The translations under genes and the position numbers were made by a program. Positions 44,585 to 53,020 of a stretch of 64,000 nt of DNA are shown here, piece by piece. Within the stretch, counting starts at the first letter, position 1. Every line of letters begins with the position of its first letter. The notes beneath the pieces were generated by a model. It did no database searches. It saw only the letters and a program-made list of their open reading frames with translations, and was not told the DNA's origin. The DNA is from Lacticigenium naphthae DSM 19658 (lineage in GTDB: Bacteria > Bacillota > Bacilli > Lactobacillales > Carnobacteriaceae_A): assembly GCF_000425865.1 (NCBI RefSeq), contig NZ_AUEG01000003.1, forward strand, positions 62,001 to 126,000, written 5' to 3'.

Positions 44585-45328
44585 TTATTCCTTCTTCGGT
44601 TTTACAAACTTATCTTCTCTGCCTGTTTCTTCTACTTTTTGTTCTCGTCTAGTCATTAAAGCGAAATAACCACCTGCAGCAACGACAAACCCCCCTACCG
44701 CATCGACTATCAAATCTTTCATTGTGTCTGTTAGAGCTTCTCTTCCAATGAGTATTTCACCCTCAGCGGTAATGAATTTCTGCATGTTTGTCTGGAGGAT
44801 CCCATCTGCTAAAAATTCATAAATTTCCCAAATAACGCCCACCGTAACTGTAAAATTAAAGGCAAATAAAGCCACAAAAAAAGGACTCAATCGTACATCG
44901 AGTATACCTGTATCATTAATATAATTGACAAGCAGAAAACCTAACGCTCCCAGCATCAACGCACTGAACCCATGCAATACAGAATCCCAGTGTGGAACCC
45001 GGAAATAGAAATTCCGTACCTCCCCTAGATAAATTGCTGCAAACAAAAATAAAAAGAAAATGATTTCCATAATATCAGGAATATCAATACTATATTTTCT
45101 CTCAATTTTTGAGGGAATAAAAATAACAATCAGTCCCACTACACATTGAAAAATCATTAACACATAATCACTTTTTACTCGTTGATATTCATTTTCCGCG
45201 ATTCCAGAAGGTGCTTGTGTGAGCATATACCCTGCATAAATAATAGAAATGGCCAGAAGGGTAACAACCGTCCAAAAAATCCATTTTTTCCTTGGTCGAT
45301 AATTTTTATTTAAAATAGATAAATTCAA
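44585..45328 (-). CDS. DUF2238 (YjdF)-like membrane protein
   Basis: The 247-aa protein has about six membrane segments. A conserved-looking core HWDSVLHGFSALMLGALGF and TVGVIWEIYEFLAD with charged residues inside the membrane resembles the DUF2238/YjdF family. Function is unknown. A GTG at 45337 overlaps the SD, so I prefer the TTG at 45328 (GAGAGG 8 bases upstream). It sits alone between two terminators. Confidence 0.7.
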   Translation of the reverse strand: MNLSILNKNYRPRKKWIFWTVVTLLAISIIYAGYMLTQAPSGIAENEYQRVKSDYVLMIFQCVVGLIVIFIPSKIERKYSIDIPDIMEIIFFLFLFAAIYLGEVRNFYFRVPHWDSVLHGFSALMLGALGFLLVNYINDTGILDVRLSPFFVALFAFNFTVTVGVIWEIYEFLADGILQTNMQKFITAEGEILIGREALTDTMKDLIVDAVGGFVVAAGGYFALMTRREQKVEETGREDKFVKPKKE

Positions 45329-45391
45329 ATTTTTCACCTCTCATCCTCTTACTATACCTTAATTTTATTTTAAAGCCTACTTTTTTAAAGC

Positions 45392-45425
45392 AAAAAAAAA
45401 GTTGTACAGATTTGTACAACTTTTT
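45392..45425 (-). terminator. Terminator of the second ArsR operon
   Basis: AAAAAGTTGTACA and TGTACAACTTTTT form a 13-bp stem with loop GATT and a long T run on the minus strand. Confidence 0.88.
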
Positions 45426-45434
45426 CACCGTCAT

Positions 45435-45665
45435 TTAGTTGATTTTTTCTTCGATTTCAGCCGGTGTTAATACGCGGCCGTAAGAAACAACTTTGTTATC
45501 CACAACTAATCCCGGTGTACTCATGACACCAAAGGATATAATATCCATCGGATCAGTCACTTTAGAAACAGTTGCTTTCATACCAAGATTTTTCAAAGCT
45601 TCCTCCACATTTTTTTCTAACCGCACACAGTTTGCACACCCAGGTCCTAATACTTTGATTTCCAT
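45435..45665 (-). CDS. Thioredoxin-like redox-active small protein (TIGR00412 family)
   Basis: The 76-aa protein is a minimal thioredoxin-fold protein with a CxxC site in VLGPGCANCVRLEKNVEEAL and the cis-Pro in VMSTPGLVVDNKVVS. It matches the redox-active disulfide protein family in length. AAAGGAGACGATAAA precedes the ATG. It is the third gene after arsR and an ArsP-like permease (26-base gap), a linkage that suggests it delivers or reduces a thiol-bound metal(loid) substrate for the permease. Confidence 0.9.
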   Translation of the reverse strand: MEIKVLGPGCANCVRLEKNVEEALKNLGMKATVSKVTDPMDIISFGVMSTPGLVVDNKVVSYGRVLTPAEIEEKIN

Positions 45666-45691
45666 TTTATCGTCTCCTTTGACTAATTTTT

Positions 45692-46696
45692 TTAAATAAA
45701 TACACTACTAAATTCATTAAATCCAAATCCGATGATAAAAATCCCTATGACGACGATTCCTACAAATAAACTCATCAACCTCGGTTTAATAACTTTTTTC
45801 AACATAATCAACGAAGGCAATGATAGCACAGTCACGCTCATCATGAATGCCAGCACTGTTCCAAGCCCCACACCTTTAGCTAATAAAGCTTCCGCAATCG
45901 GAAGCGTCCCAAAAATATCAGCATAAATTGGAGCACCTATTAAAGTAGCCAACGGAACAGAATACCATTTATCTTGACCAAGCAAGGCTGTTATCAATTC
46001 TTGGGGGATCCAGTTGTGAATCAGTGCACCGATTCCCACACCCAGTAATACATAGAGCCATACTTTCTGAATAACTTCTTTCACTTGCTCGACACTGTAA
46101 TTGTATCGATCTTTCGGACTTAATTTGACTTCCTCTACATCAATAGAAGACGCCCCATAGACAAAAGACTCGACTTGATTTTCCATACCTGCTCTACCGA
46201 TCACTCCTCCACCTAGTACGGCGAGGACCAGTCCAACGAGTACGTAAGCTAATGCGATACTCCAATTAAAAATACTTGCCAATAATATAACTGAAGCCAA
46301 ATCTACTAGTGGAGAAGAAATCAGGAAGGAAAAGGTTGTTCCTAAAGGCAACCCTGCTCCTGTAAATCCAATAAATAAAGGAATCGAAGAACAAGAACAG
46401 AAAGGGGTGACTGTTCCCAATAGTGCGGAAAGAATGCTTGCGTTGATACCTTTATACCGCCCTAAAATTTTCTTTGTCCGTTCCGGTGGAAAATAACTTT
46501 GGATATAAGAAATACCAAAAATCAATACAGATAACAAGAAAAATATTTTTAGCGTATCGTATAAAAAGAATTGTAAACTTGCCCCGATTCTACTCGTAGA
46601 ATCTAGCTGAAATACATTTTCTACTATACCGCCCATGAAATTATTTAACCATGTCATTTTTAAAAATACTTCATTAAACCACGAAAATACGGCCAT
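45692..46696 (-). CDS. ArsP-like (UPF0718) permease
   Basis: The 334-aa protein has eight or more membrane segments and the UPF0718 core TVTPFCSCSSIPLFIGFTGAG near residue 105, with a Cys pair in CSC, then GTTFSFLISSPLVDLAS. The second half repeats the pattern in APIYADIFGTLPIAEALLAKG. ArsP relatives export trivalent organoarsenicals. The ATG at 46696 is used (GGGAG 8 bases upstream); a GTG one codon earlier is possible. It is co-transcribed with arsR (12-base gap) and the thioredoxin-like gene. Confidence 0.85.
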   Translation of the reverse strand: MAVFSWFNEVFLKMTWLNNFMGGIVENVFQLDSTSRIGASLQFFLYDTLKIFFLLSVLIFGISYIQSYFPPERTKKILGRYKGINASILSALLGTVTPFCSCSSIPLFIGFTGAGLPLGTTFSFLISSPLVDLASVILLASIFNWSIALAYVLVGLVLAVLGGGVIGRAGMENQVESFVYGASSIDVEEVKLSPKDRYNYSVEQVKEVIQKVWLYVLLGVGIGALIHNWIPQELITALLGQDKWYSVPLATLIGAPIYADIFGTLPIAEALLAKGVGLGTVLAFMMSVTVLSLPSLIMLKKVIKPRLMSLFVGIVVIGIFIIGFGFNEFSSVFI

Positions 46697-46708
46697 CACT
46701 ACATCTCC

Positions 46709-47008
46709 CTATTTGTTCACTACCTCATTATTGATTTTGCCGAGATTTTTCATGAACTCGACTAGTTCTCTATATTCATCTTTGCGAAGGCTGTACATCG
46801 TCTTATTTCCTTCTTTTCGAGAAGAAATCAACTCTTGATCCTTTAACATCTTCATATGATAAGATAGAGTCGGTTGAGAAATTTGAAAGTTTGCTAATAA
46901 ATCACAGGTACACTGTTCCTCACCAGCTAACATCTGCACCAAGTTCAACCGTGTTTCATCAGATAACACTTTTAATTTCTTTACATTATCTTCTAAACTA
47001 TTCGCCAT
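46709..47008 (-). CDS. ArsR-family regulator of the permease operon
   Basis: The 99-aa winged-helix protein has QISQPTLSYHMKMLKDQEL as recognition region and a metal-site motif EEQCTCDLL with the same Cys spacing as the ArsR at 26.8 kb (SLCACDLL). It lacks the extra C-terminal cysteines of that protein. AAAGGAGC precedes the ATG. It heads a three-gene operon with an ArsP-like permease and a thioredoxin-like protein, and its upstream region carries nested palindromes. Confidence 0.9.
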   Translation of the reverse strand: MANSLEDNVKKLKVLSDETRLNLVQMLAGEEQCTCDLLANFQISQPTLSYHMKMLKDQELISSRKEGNKTMYSLRKDEYRELVEFMKNLGKINNEVVNK

Positions 47009-47044
47009 CTTTTGCTCCTTTCATTTTCTCTATAAGACATTTAC

Positions 47045-47105
47045 ATACTTCTATATTGACAACCATCTATATAGAAGTATACTCCTTCATAGATGGTTGT
47101 CAATA
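47045..47105 (-). promoter_or_regulatory. Promoter with two interlaced palindromes before the second arsR
   Basis: On the minus strand TTGACA (47098-47103), 16 bases and TATACT (47076-47081) drive arsR. Palindrome 1 pairs ATACTTCTATA (47045-47055) with TATAGAAGTAT (47070-47080). Palindrome 2 pairs TATTGACAACCATCTAT (47054-47070) with its exact complement at 47089-47105. Because of palindrome 2 a mirror-image TTGACA-16-TATACT promoter also exists on the plus strand. Confidence 0.8.
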
Positions 47106-47195
47106 CTCTTTTTAATTATTTCACAAACTTTCCCCACTATCTTTTTTAGCGTCTGCTTTTTGTAATACGTTTTAAAAACGAAATTCGTTAAATAG

Positions 47196-47227
47196 AAAAA
47201 GGCCGGGACTTTTTGTCCCGGCCTCTC
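47196..47227 (-). terminator. Terminator after the DUF1232 gene
   Basis: GGCCGGGAC and GTCCCGGCC form a perfect GC-rich stem with a five-base loop and T run on the minus strand. Confidence 0.9.
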
Positions 47228-47251
47228 CCTCTTTACATTTTAGGTAATGCG

Positions 47252-47533
47252 TTAATCAATGATTTCCGCATTTTTACGCTTTGATTTGTCTTCTGTATCA
47301 TCTGCATTGAGCAATTTTTCCGCGACGAATAAGAGGATCGGCAAAAGCACATCATCTGCATAGCCGACCATTGGGATCATATCTGGAATCAAATCGACTG
47401 GGCTAATAATGTACAGAACAATTGCAGCTACCATCCATTTTCTACGTTTATCCACAGTTGTGTCAAACAGTGATTGCATTAAGTGTTTTACTGTTGAAAG
47501 AGGCGTCTGAGTCTGTTTCTTTTTGAATTTCAT
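47252..47533 (-). CDS. DUF1232 (YkvA-like) small membrane protein
   Basis: The 93-aa protein carries the DUF1232 motif YIISPVDLIPDMIPMVGYADD, with membrane-associated helices on both sides. Function is unknown; members are common single-copy membrane proteins. I start at 47533 because AAGGA lies 8 bases upstream; an ATG two codons earlier is too close to the SD. It is monocistronic. Confidence 0.88.
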   Translation of the reverse strand: MKFKKKQTQTPLSTVKHLMQSLFDTTVDKRRKWMVAAIVLYIISPVDLIPDMIPMVGYADDVLLPILLFVAEKLLNADDTEDKSKRKNAEIID

Positions 47534-47657
47534 AGACATTTTCCTTTTTCAGTTTATTTGCCTGTTTAATCAAGCTTTGTACGAAGTATACAATAAAACA
47601 CCAGCGGACACATCCGTCTAAAGTAGGAAACCTATCTCACTCTAAGTATGTCGATCT

Positions 47658-48509
47658 TCAGTTGACTTTCTTTTCAAGGAATTGAATCGAAACAGCATCT
47701 GGACCTGCATGAGTCATGACACTACCATTTGCATGAGCAATTTCCAATCGTGCCTGAGGAAAAGCTTGTTTTAATAATTCGACCAATTGAAAAGAGTAAG
47801 CACTCATTCCATCATGCGTCACACCTATTTCAATGATTTCTTTTTTTGCTTCTTTTAGTTCTGCAATGATTTTTTCGTATCGTTTTATGATTTTTTTGGT
47901 CCCACGACCTTTTGCGTCGGCCTTTAAAGCTCCTTCTACCATTTCTAGATTTACTTTTAAATTAAGCAATTGCGAAACAGCACCCAAAGTTTTTCCGATC
48001 CGACCACCCTTGATCATATTTGTCAAATCCACGATTGCAATATACAATGTGGTTCTTTTTTTTACTTCTTCTAATCGTAGAAGGGTATCTTCAATAGACA
48101 AGCCTTCTTTAGCACACCGCGCAGCTTCTAAAATTTGAAAAGCCATTGCTCGTGCAATATATTGTGAGTCAATTACGGTTACTTTTCCATCAGCTAGCGC
48201 TGCAGCTTGTTTAGCTGCATCCACTGTTCCACTCAATGTATGCGTTACATGAATAGAAAGGACTTCACTCCCGTCTGCAGTTAGTTCGTTGTATTTATCC
48301 AAAAACAATCCCACAGGTGGTTGAGAACTTTTGGGTAGCTCTTCACTACTTTTCATATCTGCTAAAAATTGTGCTTTCTCTTTTTCTGTCCCATCTTTTC
48401 TGACTTCCCCATTTAAAATAGTCGATAGTGGAATGATGGAAACATCATTCTCAGCAATTTCATTATCGGTTAAATGAACGGTTGAATCTGTTACGATTTT
48501 AAAGCTCAT
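47658..48509 (-). CDS. DegV-family fatty-acid-binding protein
   Basis: The 283-aa protein belongs to the DegV/FakB family, which binds a fatty acid for phosphorylation by FakA. It begins FKIVTDSTVHLT, and LSIHVTHTLSGTVDAAKQAA and NMIKGGRIGKTLG are the fatty-acid and headgroup-binding regions (Ser, Thr and Arg). The C-terminal EIGVTHDGMSAYSFQL contributes a His. GGGGGATTTAA precedes the ATG. Which fatty acid it prefers is not evident. Confidence 0.93.
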   Translation of the reverse strand: MSFKIVTDSTVHLTDNEIAENDVSIIPLSTILNGEVRKDGTEKEKAQFLADMKSSEELPKSSQPPVGLFLDKYNELTADGSEVLSIHVTHTLSGTVDAAKQAAALADGKVTVIDSQYIARAMAFQILEAARCAKEGLSIEDTLLRLEEVKKRTTLYIAIVDLTNMIKGGRIGKTLGAVSQLLNLKVNLEMVEGALKADAKGRGTKKIIKRYEKIIAELKEAKKEIIEIGVTHDGMSAYSFQLVELLKQAFPQARLEIAHANGSVMTHAGPDAVSIQFLEKKVN

Positions 48510-48587
48510 TTAAATCCCCCTTATTTTTTGATAGCGTTCTTTCATTATACCTTTAATTTTATGATTACGCTATCCTATCAGCGATTT

Positions 48588-49091
48588 TCATTTCCAATAT
48601 TCATGCACACCTAGATTTCTTCCACCGACTGGATCACATTCCGGAAACGGAACTTTTTGTATTTTATGGAGTAATTCTTCGTACTCTTTGGAATCCCCCT
48701 TTTCCATATCCGGACTATTCCCGTTAGGGTAGGCCCCTACAATTTGAAAATCTCCTGTAGCCTCAATTAATTTATGTGCTACTCCGGCCGGTAACAATAA
48801 GACGTTTCCCTCAGTGAATGGATGAACCTCCCCACCCGGTCCACCAAGTTGGACTGTTGCGCTCCCTTTAAAGCAGGCGAGCACTTCATGTGTGGTCGCA
48901 TGAAAATGGTGATAAGCATATATCCCATTCACCCAACTATTCGTATAACCATTTTTTTTGAAATGGCTTTGGATCAAATCCACAGCATTTTCTTTTTCAA
49001 TTATCTCCTTAAAAGCATGGGGATAATACAATACGGGCAATGTATTATTTGGAAAAGGACGATTTTCCTTTATTGCGATTCTTTCGATCAT
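48588..49091 (-). CDS. yjlB: YjlB-like cupin protein
   Basis: The 167-aa protein has a single cupin domain: motif 1 GIYAYHHFHATTHEVLACFKG with three His and a Glu as metal ligands, and motif 2 LLLPAGVAHKLIEA with a His. The C-terminal VPFPECDPVGGRNLGVHEYW is shared with YjlB proteins of Bacillus. Substrate is unknown. AAGGAGG lies 7 bases before the ATG. Confidence 0.88.
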   Translation of the reverse strand: MIERIAIKENRPFPNNTLPVLYYPHAFKEIIEKENAVDLIQSHFKKNGYTNSWVNGIYAYHHFHATTHEVLACFKGSATVQLGGPGGEVHPFTEGNVLLLPAGVAHKLIEATGDFQIVGAYPNGNSPDMEKGDSKEYEELLHKIQKVPFPECDPVGGRNLGVHEYWK

Positions 49092-49167
49092 ACTTTTTCC
49101 TCCTTTGAATTAAGTTTCATTACCTCTAGTGTAACGGGAATTCATTTGAAATTAAAAGAGTTCTCCC

Positions 49168-49235
49168 TCAAAAAAACCTTTTATGTAGAAAGGTTCAGCT
49201 AAAAGAACTGAACTTCTAAATAAAAGGTTTTTTGA
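49168..49235 (-). terminator. 68-base hairpin after the aldo/keto reductase gene
   Basis: TCAAAAAAACCTTTTA pairs with TAAAAGGTTTTTTGA (one unpaired A), and an inner AGGTTCAG / CTGAACTT stem extends it. On the minus strand it ends in TTTTTTTGA. It is the most elaborate terminator in the window. Confidence 0.7.
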
Positions 49236-49240
49236 AACTA

Positions 49241-50239
49241 TTATTTCTCAGCAGGATAAGGTAAAGCGCCAACTATAGTATGTGGAACATACAATTCTTC
49301 TAAATAATCGATTTCTTCTTTCGAAAGAGCTATGTCGACTGCCGCAACAGCATCATCTAAATATTTCTCTTTCGTAGCACCGATGATCGGTGAGACCACT
49401 TGATCTTTATGCAACATCCAGGCCAGTGCAATTTGAGCACGAGGGACTTGTCTCTTTTCAGCGATTTCAGCCAAACGTTTCACAATTTTTTTATCTTCTT
49501 CTTCAGTAGATCCATATTTCATTTTTTGAACTGCATCTGTTTCAGAACGTTTTGTTGTTTCAGACCAGTCACGCGCTAATCTGCCTGAAGCTAAAGGACT
49601 ATAAGGCGTCAACGCCACTCCCGTTTCCTTACAAAACGGGATCAATTCCCGCTCATCTTCACGGTAGATCATGTTGTAATGATTTTGCATGGATACAAAT
49701 TTTGTCCATCCATGTTTTTCAGCCACATTCTGCGCTTTTTGGAATTGCCATGCGTACATAGCTGATGCTCCTATATAGCGAACTTTTCCAGATTTCACTA
49801 AGTCATGTAAAGCTTCCATTGTTTCTTCTATCGGAGTCGTGTAATCCCACCGATGAATGATATACAAATCCAGATAATCCATCCCTAACCGTTCCAACGT
49901 CTGGTCAATGTGGTGGAAAATGGATTTGCGAGACAATCCACTCATATTCGGTCCGTCTTCCAATCCAAAATAGACCTTGGATGCTACAACGATTTTTTCG
50001 CGGTCAGCATAATCGTTCAACGCTTTCCCCAATATCTTCTCGCTTTCCCCGCGCGAATAAATATTGGCAGTATCAAAGAAATTTATTCCCATATCTAACG
50101 CTTTTTTAATGATTTTTCGGCTGTCCTCTTCTTTCAACACCCATTCATGTGTCCATTTTTCAGGATCCCCAAAACTCATTGCCCCCAAACAAATTCGTGA
50201 AACATCCATTCCCGTATTTCCAAATTTCATCATTTCCAT
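49241..50239 (-). CDS. Aldo/keto reductase (YcsN/Tas-like)
   Basis: The 332-aa NADPH-dependent oxidoreductase has the (beta/alpha)8 AKR features: FGNTGMDVSRICLGAMSFG at the start, the Asp-Tyr pair in FFDTANIYSRGESE near residue 57, the catalytic His in YIIHRWDYTTP and the cofactor site GATKEKYLDDAV. AAGGAGG lies 9 bases before the ATG. It is last of three aldo/keto reductase genes in tandem, 35 bases after the next. The substrate is unknown. Confidence 0.93.
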   Translation of the reverse strand: MEMMKFGNTGMDVSRICLGAMSFGDPEKWTHEWVLKEEDSRKIIKKALDMGINFFDTANIYSRGESEKILGKALNDYADREKIVVASKVYFGLEDGPNMSGLSRKSIFHHIDQTLERLGMDYLDLYIIHRWDYTTPIEETMEALHDLVKSGKVRYIGASAMYAWQFQKAQNVAEKHGWTKFVSMQNHYNMIYREDERELIPFCKETGVALTPYSPLASGRLARDWSETTKRSETDAVQKMKYGSTEEEDKKIVKRLAEIAEKRQVPRAQIALAWMLHKDQVVSPIIGATKEKYLDDAVAAVDIALSKEEIDYLEELYVPHTIVGALPYPAEK

Positions 50240-50274
50240 TGATAAAACCTCCTTTTGATTAATAAATACCTTAT

Positions 50275-51120
50275 TTAACGTTTTAAACCGGTCATACGTT
50301 TGGCAGTTTCGGCCGTTTGATGATTAAAGAACAAGCTGGACTCTTTATCTAGCTCTCCTAACCTTTCCATATCTTCTTGAGTTAATTCGAAGTCAAAAAC
50401 GTCAAAGTTTTCTTTCATCCTATCTTTATTGACTGTTTTTGGAATCACGACCACGTTTCGTTGTAAAAGATAGCGTAAAGCTACTTGTGCAACGGATTTT
50501 TTATATTTTTCCCCAATTTCTTTCATTGTTTCATTCGTGAAAAAGTCATTTTTTCCTTCAGCAAAGGGGCCCCATGATTCAATTTGTACATTGTATTCTT
50601 CCATCACTTTTTGAGCTTCTTTTTGTTGGTTAAATACATGTGTTTCCACCTGGTTGACCATCGGAGGGATCTCTGTATAAGTTGCTATATCGATCAAGCG
50701 ATCTGGGTGGAAATTACTTACACCGATTGCTTTCAGTTTGCCAGCTTTGTAATATTCTTCCATAGCTCGATAAGCACCGTAATAATCATTAAATGGCTGA
50801 TGAATCAGCATCAAGTCGATATAATCTGTTTGCAATTTACGTAAGGATTCATCCATGGAAGCTTTTGCTTTCTCATAGCTAGCATTGGAAATCCAGATTT
50901 TCGTAGTGATGAATAATTCTTCTCGTGAAACTGAACTTTTTTTGATTGCATTTCCTACCGCTTCTTCATTTCCGTATGCTTGAGCAGTATCGATTAATCG
51001 ATACCCTACGTCAATTGCATCTAGAACACAGCGTTCACATTCTTCTAAATCAGCAATTTGAAATACTCCATATCCTAATTGTGGCATTTTCACTCCGTTT
51101 GTTAGTGTGATTTCATTCAT
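50275..51120 (-). CDS. Aldo/keto reductase (AKR5-like)
   Basis: The 281-aa protein matches the 2,5-diketogluconate reductase-like AKR5 group: MPQLGYGVFQI, LIDTAQAYGNEEAVG with the catalytic Asp and Tyr, LMLIHQPFNDYYGAYRAME with the His, and VVIPKTVNKDRMKENFDVF as the NADPH phosphate-binding loop. AGGAAAGATGAGAA precedes the ATG. It is between the other intact reductase gene and the broken one and probably shares their transcript. Substrate is unknown. Confidence 0.93.
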   Translation of the reverse strand: MNEITLTNGVKMPQLGYGVFQIADLEECERCVLDAIDVGYRLIDTAQAYGNEEAVGNAIKKSSVSREELFITTKIWISNASYEKAKASMDESLRKLQTDYIDLMLIHQPFNDYYGAYRAMEEYYKAGKLKAIGVSNFHPDRLIDIATYTEIPPMVNQVETHVFNQQKEAQKVMEEYNVQIESWGPFAEGKNDFFTNETMKEIGEKYKKSVAQVALRYLLQRNVVVIPKTVNKDRMKENFDVFDFELTQEDMERLGELDKESSLFFNHQTAETAKRMTGLKR

Positions 51121-51142
51121 TTCTCATCTTCCTTTCCTGTTA

Positions 51143-52109
51143 TTAAAAGTGTGTTTTATCGATATCTATTTGATTTAAAGATTCATTGATTTCAAGTAAA
51201 TCATTTGAGGATAACGTGATGTGCATTGCCTTTATGTTTTCATCTAAACGATGCAATTTTCTCGTACCAGGTATAGGAACTTTGTAATCTTTTTGAGCCA
51301 TTCCCCAAGCCAAATCTATTTGAGCAGAAGTGGCCTTATTTTCATCTGCAATTCGGTCAATCATTTCAAGTAAGTCTTTATTTTGTTTTATTACTTCTGG
51401 TTTGAATCTTCCCATAAAGTTACGAAAGTCACCTTCTGGATATTCCGTATCTGGAGAGTACTTCCCGGTCAAAAATCCATTTCCGAGTGGACTGTATGCA
51501 ACGACAACGACACCAACACCCAGTTCTTCGCAGACAGGAAATGCTTCTTTTTATGGTGCTCTCCACACCATAGAGTACTGTTTTCAATGGCTGTAACTGG
51601 ACAAACTGCATGCGCAAGTCGCAAATGTCTTCCGGTGTATTTGAAAGGCCCCAGTAGTTGATTTTTCCTTCCCTGATCAATTCCTTCATTACTTCAGCTA
51701 CAGTTTCTGATTAAATATCCGGATGGATACGGTGTTGATAATACTAATCAATTGTTACCACTTATAGTTTTCCCAAGGAACCAGCAGCTTGTTCCCGAAT
51801 GGAATCTGGCTCACTATTTAACATATACTGCGGTTTACCATCCACGATTTCCTGCCCAATAATTCCAAACTTGGTTGCGATGACCACTTGATCACGAATG
51901 GGTTTAATAGCTTCTCCTAGTAGCCTTTCGTTGTCTTCTCCGTAAACAACTGCTGTGTCAAAAAAATGCACTCTCAATCAACTGCCTTGCGAATGAGTTG
52001 AATCATTTCTTTGCGGTCAGCAGCTGGTCCATAAGCGTGATCCATACCTATGATCCCAAGTCCGATGGCCAATACTTCTAAGTCTTTACCTAAAATTCTC
52101 GTATGCATG
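51143..52109 (-). pseudogene. Aldo/keto reductase, broken by several mutations
   Basis: A full aldo/keto reductase can be pieced together from different frames. The N-terminus MHTRILGKDLEVLAIGLGIIG starts at 52109 after GGAGAAAGTAC. A break follows AVD near 51977, then FFDTAVVYGEDNERLLGEAI and EQAAGSLGKL, then a stop near 51762. MKELIREGKINYWGLSNTPE follows, with a further shift around 51550, and the C-terminal 109 residues run intact to 51143. At least three disruptions make expression of an active enzyme impossible. It was the first gene of the reductase cluster. Confidence 0.88.
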
Positions 52110-52164
52110 TACTTTCTCCTATGTGGGTCCCCCTTTTGGAAAGCGATACCAATCAACTGACTCC

Positions 52165-52195
52165 ATCATACCCCTTGAAGTAGGCTCTAAGTCAA
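52165..52195 (-). promoter_or_regulatory. MerR-type promoter with 19-bp spacer
   Basis: TTGACT (52190-52195) and TATGAT (52165-52170) are separated by 19 bases, the stretched spacing that MerR-family activators untwist. The spacer TAGAGCCTACTTCAAGGGG has an imperfect dyad (CTTAGAG / CTTCAAGG). It lies about 56 bases before the broken reductase start. No merR gene is nearby. Confidence 0.65.
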
Positions 52196-52580
52196 GTCAT
52201 TTACATAAACAAAATAATAGTTACAGAACTCCCATCCTCTCCTCATTTTTTTAAAAAGAAGCCTAGACCAATGGGAGTAAGTTCGGTTTCTTATCATGCC
52301 AGTAAAAATGCTATGCGCAATACTTCTTGATTTCTCAGCCAATACTAGTCAGATATGACCTAATTTCGACTTTCTATTCTGCATACAATTTTTTGCAAAG
52401 TGGAACCCGGTTACTTTTTCGCTTGAATGTAAAGGGTACTGTGAGTGGTTGTGTTAAAATAAGCATGAGTTTTGCAAAGGAGCTCTCTTTAACTGACAGT
52501 CAATTTGATACAAGATGTTCGATCAACGGATGGATTAATAAACAATCTAGCTCGTTGAATAATTGCGAGTTTATACAATA
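52196..52580. other. 385-bp intergenic region before the YczI-like gene
   Basis: No gene is supported. An 84-codon plus-strand frame ends just before the next SD but has no SD of its own and no recognisable domain. No clear promoter was found. Confidence 0.35.
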
Positions 52581-52593
52581 AGGAGTGAATATA

Positions 52594-52827
52594 TTGCTGA
52601 AAATACTCAGAATCGTATTATCGATCATTGGTATAGTGATAGCGGGGTATGCTTTACTATCTAAAAATTACATAGTTATGCCTTATATGCTGTTTTTTAT
52701 GGGAGCGACGTTGCTGGTTTTGGGGATAGCCGAAATCATAGAAGAACGAAAGCAAATAGGTATTATCAGTATATTTGCTTCCCTATTTATTTTTTACGTT
52801 TCTGTACACACTTTATTGTTCGCTTAA
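52594..52827 (+). CDS. YczI-like (DUF3953) small membrane protein
   Basis: The 77-aa protein has three membrane segments: IVLSIIGIVIAGYALLS, VMPYMLFFMGATLLVLGIAE and GIISIFASLFIFYVSVHTLL. The central PYMLFFMG and AEIIEERKQIGIIS pattern resembles Bacillus YczI/DUF3953. I choose the TTG at 52594 because AAGGAG ends 8 bases upstream; the GTG at 52585 overlaps the SD. A strong terminator follows. Function is unknown. Confidence 0.75.
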   Translation: MLKILRIVLSIIGIVIAGYALLSKNYIVMPYMLFFMGATLLVLGIAEIIEERKQIGIISIFASLFIFYVSVHTLLFA

Positions 52828-52868
52828 GTGATGCTACCAGACAAAAAAGAAAATCAAACTGTACAGAA

Positions 52869-52899
52869 AAAAATCTCAGTTCACTGAACTGAGATTTTT
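52869..52899 (+). terminator. Terminator after the YczI-like gene
   Basis: AAAAATCTCAGTTC and GAACTGAGATTTTT form a 14-bp stem with a three-base loop, ending in T6. Confidence 0.9.
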
Positions 52900-53020
52900 T
52901 ATGTTTAATTATAAATCTGATACAGATAGTTATTGAATGTCAACTACCTTTTGAAGTGACATTCTGAATTATGTGAGAGGAAACACAATACAGTAGGCCC
53001 ATGGCCAGAATTTTTTTATT

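Noticed and set aside
52327..52581. 84-codon plus-strand frame ending just before the YczI-like gene
   Set aside because: No SD, no recognised domain and irregular composition; the stop position is probably chance.
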